From positions 1 through 64,000 of the forward strand of contig OY783209.1 in NCBI GenBank assembly GCA_963678705.1: a stretch of 64,000 nucleotides of DNA, read 5' to 3'. A model generated the notes under the pieces. It was not told where the DNA came from. It saw only the letters and a list, made by a program, of their open reading frames with translations, and searched no databases. This document shows, piece after piece, positions 60,501 to 64,000 of the stretch (position 1 is the first letter of the stretch; each line of letters opens with the position of its first letter). Source of the DNA: Panorpa germanica. Taxonomy: Eukaryota; Arthropoda; Insecta; Mecoptera; Panorpidae. The position numbers were made by a program, and so were the translations under genes.

Positions 60501-63500
60501 ATATCGGCGTGTCAAGGGTTAAATAATGGAAAGATTTCAAAATGGTTTCCATATTTGAAATCAGCGAGAAATTCTACGTTTAAAAACGTTGTTAAATATC
60601 GAAAAAAAAACATTTGCTTTTTTGTTAAAATTTTAAAGGTTATTATACTCTTGTTAATTTTACAAAAAGTTGATGGTCTCTGAATGTAAAATTTATGACC
60701 TATATTAACGTAACTTTTTACGCTGATTTCAAATATGTAATTTATTTTTTGGTAGGCCTCCCGGTTTTCGAGATATCGGCGTGTCAAGGGTTAAATAATG
60801 GAAAGATTTCAAAATGGTTTCCATATTTGAAATCAGCGGGAAATTCTACGTTTAAAAACGTTGTTAAATATCGAAAAAAAAACATTTGCTTTTTTGTTAA
60901 AATTTTAAAGGTTATACTCTTGTTAATTTTACAAAAAGTTGATGGTCTCTGAATGTAAAATTTATGACCTATATTAACGTAACTTTTTACGCTGATTTCA
61001 AATATGTAATTTATTTTTTGGTAGGCCTCCCGGTTTTCGAGATATCGGCGTGTCAAGGGTTAAATAATGGAAAGATTTCAAAATGGTTTCCATATTTGAA
61101 ATCAGCGAGAAATTCTACGTTTAAAAACGTTGTTAAATATCGAAAAAAAAACATTTGCTTTTTTGTTAAAATTTTAAAGGTTATACTCTTGTTAATTTTA
61201 CAAAAAGTTGATGGTCTCTGAATGTAAAATTTATGACCTATATTAACGTAACTTTTTACGCTGATTTCAAATATGTAATTTATTTTTTTGTAGGCCTCCC
61301 GGTTTTCGAGATAACGGCGTTTCAAGAGTTAAATAATGGAGATATTTCAAAATGGTTTTCAGATATGAAATCAGCGGGAAATTCTACGTTCAAAAACATT
61401 GTTAAATTTCGAAAAAAAATATTTGCTTTTTCGTTAAATTTTTAAAGGTTATACTCTTGTTAATTTTACAAAAAGTTGATGGTCTCTGAATGTAAAATTT
61501 ATGACCTATATTAACGTAACTTTTTACGCTGATTTCAAATATGTAATTTATTTTTTTGTAGGCCTCCCGGTTTTCGAGATAACGGCGTTTCAAGAGTTAA
61601 ATAATGGAGATATTTCAAAATGGTTTTCAGATATGAAATCAGCGGGAAATTCTACGTTCAAAAACGTTGTTAAATTTCGAAAAAAAAAAATTTGCTTTTT
61701 TGTTAAAATTTTAAAGGTATACTCTTGTTAATTTCACAAAAAGTCGATGGTCTCCAAATGTAAAATTTATAACGTATTGTGACGTAACTTTTTACGCTGA
61801 TTTCAAATATGCAATTTATTTTTTGGTAGGCCTCCCGGTTTTCGAGATATCGGCGTGTCAAGGGGTAAATAATGGACATTTGCTTTTATCGTTACGACAT
61901 TTGTTTTTATCATTACGACATTTGTTTTTATCATTACGACATTTGTTTTTATCATTACGACATTTGTTTTTATCGTTACGACATTTGTTTTTATCGTTAC
62001 GGCCGTTTATATTTAAAATTATAATAATGTGCCCCCTAATAGAAACTTTATATAAAATTTATAAAGGAGTATCTAGACTATCTCATATTAAAATTTGAGC
62101 ATCCTAGGTCTTTATTGTAGCTTGTAATTAACGTTGCAAGCATGCTATGTCAATAAATGTAACGCTTGTGCAAACCATAGAATGCATGGCTCTAGTGTGG
62201 CCCCCTTATAGCTCCTAATAGAAACATTATATAAAATTTATAAAGTAGTGTCTAGACTATCTCATATTAAAATTTGAGCATCCTAGGTCTTTATTGTAGC
62301 TTGTAATTAACGTTGCAAGCATGCTATGTCAATAAATGTAACGCTTGTGCAAACCATAGAATGCATGGCTCTAGTGTGGCCCCCTTATAGCTCCTAATAG
62401 AAACATTATATAAAATTTATAAAGTAGTGTCTAGACTATCTCATATTAAAATTTGAGCATCCTAGGTCTTTATTGTAGTTTGTAATTAACGTTGCAAGCA
62501 TGCTATGTCAATAAATGTAACGCTTGTGCAAACCATAGAATGCATGGCTCTAGTGTGGCCCCCTTAAGGCTCCTAATAGAAACATTATATAAATTTTATA
62601 AAGGAGAGTCTAGACTACCTCATATAAAAATTTCAGACTTCTATCTCTTATGGTTCATGAGATAATAACACTTGAAGCTTGATAGAACATTTTAGAACAT
62701 TTGGTAGTCGAAAAATTATTCGAAAAAAATGATATTTTAACAAGGTATATTACCGTGAATGTAAAATTTATGACCTATATTAACGTAACTTTTTACGCTG
62801 ATTTCAAATATGTAATTTATTTTTTGGTAGGCCTCCCGGTTTTCGAGATATCGGCGTGTCAAGGGTTAAATAATGGAAAGATTTCAAAATGGTTTCCATA
62901 TTTGAAATCAGCGGGAAATTCTACGTTTAAAAACGTTGTTAAATATCGAAAAAAAAACATTTGCTTTTTTGTTAAAATTTTAAAGGTTATACTCTTGTTA
63001 ATTTTACAAAAAGTTGATGGTCTCTGAATGTAAAATTTATGACCTATATTAACGTAACTTTTTACGCTGATTTCAAATATGTAATTTATTTTTTGGTAGG
63101 CCTCCCGGTTTTCGAGATATCGGCGTGTCAAGGGTTAAATAATGGAAAGATTTCAAAATGGTTTCCATATTTGAAATCAGCGAGAAATTCTACGTTTAAA
63201 AACGTTGTTAAATATCGAAAAAAAAACATTTGCTTTTTTGTTAAAATTTTAAAGGTTATTATACTCTTGTTAATTTTACAAAAAGTTGATGGTCTCTGAA
63301 TGTAAAATTTATGACCTATATTAACGTAACTTTTTACGCTGATTTCAAATATGTAATTTATTTTTTGGTAGGCCTCCCGGTTTTCGAGATATCGGCGTGT
63401 CAAGGGTTAATTAATGGAAATTTTGTCGGCCATTTTGAAAAATTTCTTTTTGCTGTAGCGCCTAAATGGCTGAACCAATTTGAAAATTGTCTATGGCGAA

Positions 63501-64000
63501 AAGATGCGCAGGAAATTCTATATAAAATTACATTTTCCAAATTTTTCCAAGACCCATAGTGCACCTGTAATAACGCTTGTGCAAACCATAGAATGAATGG
63601 CTCTAGTGTGGCCCCCTTATAGCTCCTAATAGAAACATTATATAAATTTTATAAAGGAGTATCTAGACTATCTTATATTAAAATTTGAGCATCCTAAGTG
63701 TTTATTGTACCTTGTAATTAACGTTGCAAGCATGCTATGTCAATAAATGTAACGCTTGTGCAAACCATAGAATGCATGGCTCTAGTGTGGCCCCCTTAAG
63801 GCTCCTAATAGAAACATTATATAAAATTTATAAAGTAGTGTCTAGACTATCTCATATTAAAATTTGAGCATCCTAGGTCTTTATTGTAGCTTGTAATTAA
63901 CGTTGCAAGCATGCTATGTCAATAAATGTAACGCTTGTGCAAACCATAGAATGCATGGCTCTAGTGTGGCCCCCTTAAGGCTCCTAATAGAAACATTATA

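Larger units (their letters stand above)
47047..64000 (-). repeat. Reverse-orientation satellite domain (A3, G, E, F and D modules)
   Basis: From 47047 all modules read on the minus strand. G/E block starts (ACATTTGGTAGTCGAAAAAT) are at about 47426, 49502, 50942, 52082, 53494, 55181, 56593, 58670, 60082 and 62698. Intervals include 1,140, 1,412 (three times), 1,440, 1,687, 2,077 and 2,616 bp, and much of the difference is whole E units. Many E units are 272 bp through an extra TTA in GGTTATTATACTC, a variant absent from the forward domain. Two HOR types alternate: with F (F blocks near 51390, 52800, 54490, 55900, 59390, 63420) and with D. The array continues past the window. Confidence 0.94.

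Noticed and set aside
32752-63559. Dozens of 62-108-codon open frames (MTYINVTFYADFKY, MTRRYLENREAYQ and similar) on both strands
   Set aside because: They recur once per satellite unit, overlap on opposite strands, start and stop at fixed positions in the repeat, and show no recognisable domain.
1-64000. Telomeric (TTAGG)n or subtelomeric signature
   Set aside because: TTAGG occurs only singly inside monomers (ATTAGGAGCC); no tandem run is present.

Overview
This is eukaryotic, AT-rich DNA with GT-AG introns. The host is probably an insect and most likely a hemipteran such as an aphid. That assignment rests on three things: an invertebrate-type matrix metalloproteinase (MMP) gene copy, a hAT transposase remnant of the 'zinc finger MYM-type protein 1-like' kind that is abundant in aphid genomes, and a LINE RNase H fragment. 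It is recognition from memory, not a database match. No intact protein-coding gene, rRNA, tRNA or CRISPR array is visible.

Layout. (1) 1-23,448: satellite DNA. Twelve copies of a 1,604-bp higher-order repeat (HOR) fill 1-18,770. Each holds 193-bp (A1) and 179-bp (A2) monomers of one family, a nested 46-bp minisatellite (B, normally 8 units) and a unique spacer (C). A transition zone with other modules follows (A3 monomers, 21-bp minisatellite D, E and G), then A1/A2 dimers, then a 45-bp palindromic minisatellite at the array edge. (2) 23,449-32,070: an 8.6-kb island of mostly non-satellite DNA. It holds a 381-bp MITE with long terminal inverted repeats, a decayed hAT remnant, a LINE RNase H remnant, two exon-like fragments, and a nine-exon MMP pseudogene whose catalytic glutamate is glutamine. 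(3) 32,071-47,046: a second satellite domain in the same orientation, with diverged edge monomers, B units, tandem 269-bp E units, A3 monomers (179 bp), F modules (about 155 bp), D minisatellites (21 bp) and a 2,201-bp HOR. (4) 47,047-64,000: the same modules on the opposite strand, starting at a sharp head-to-head junction.

The many 60-146-codon open frames outside the island are satellite translations, not genes. They recur once per repeat unit, occur on both strands, and do not resemble any protein I recognise. The most notable biology is the multi-scale satellite architecture (units of 21, 45, 46, 179, 193, 269/272, about 1,410, 1,604 and 2,201 bp nested in each other, with a strand switch), the MMP pseudogene island between the arrays, and the long-TIR MITE.
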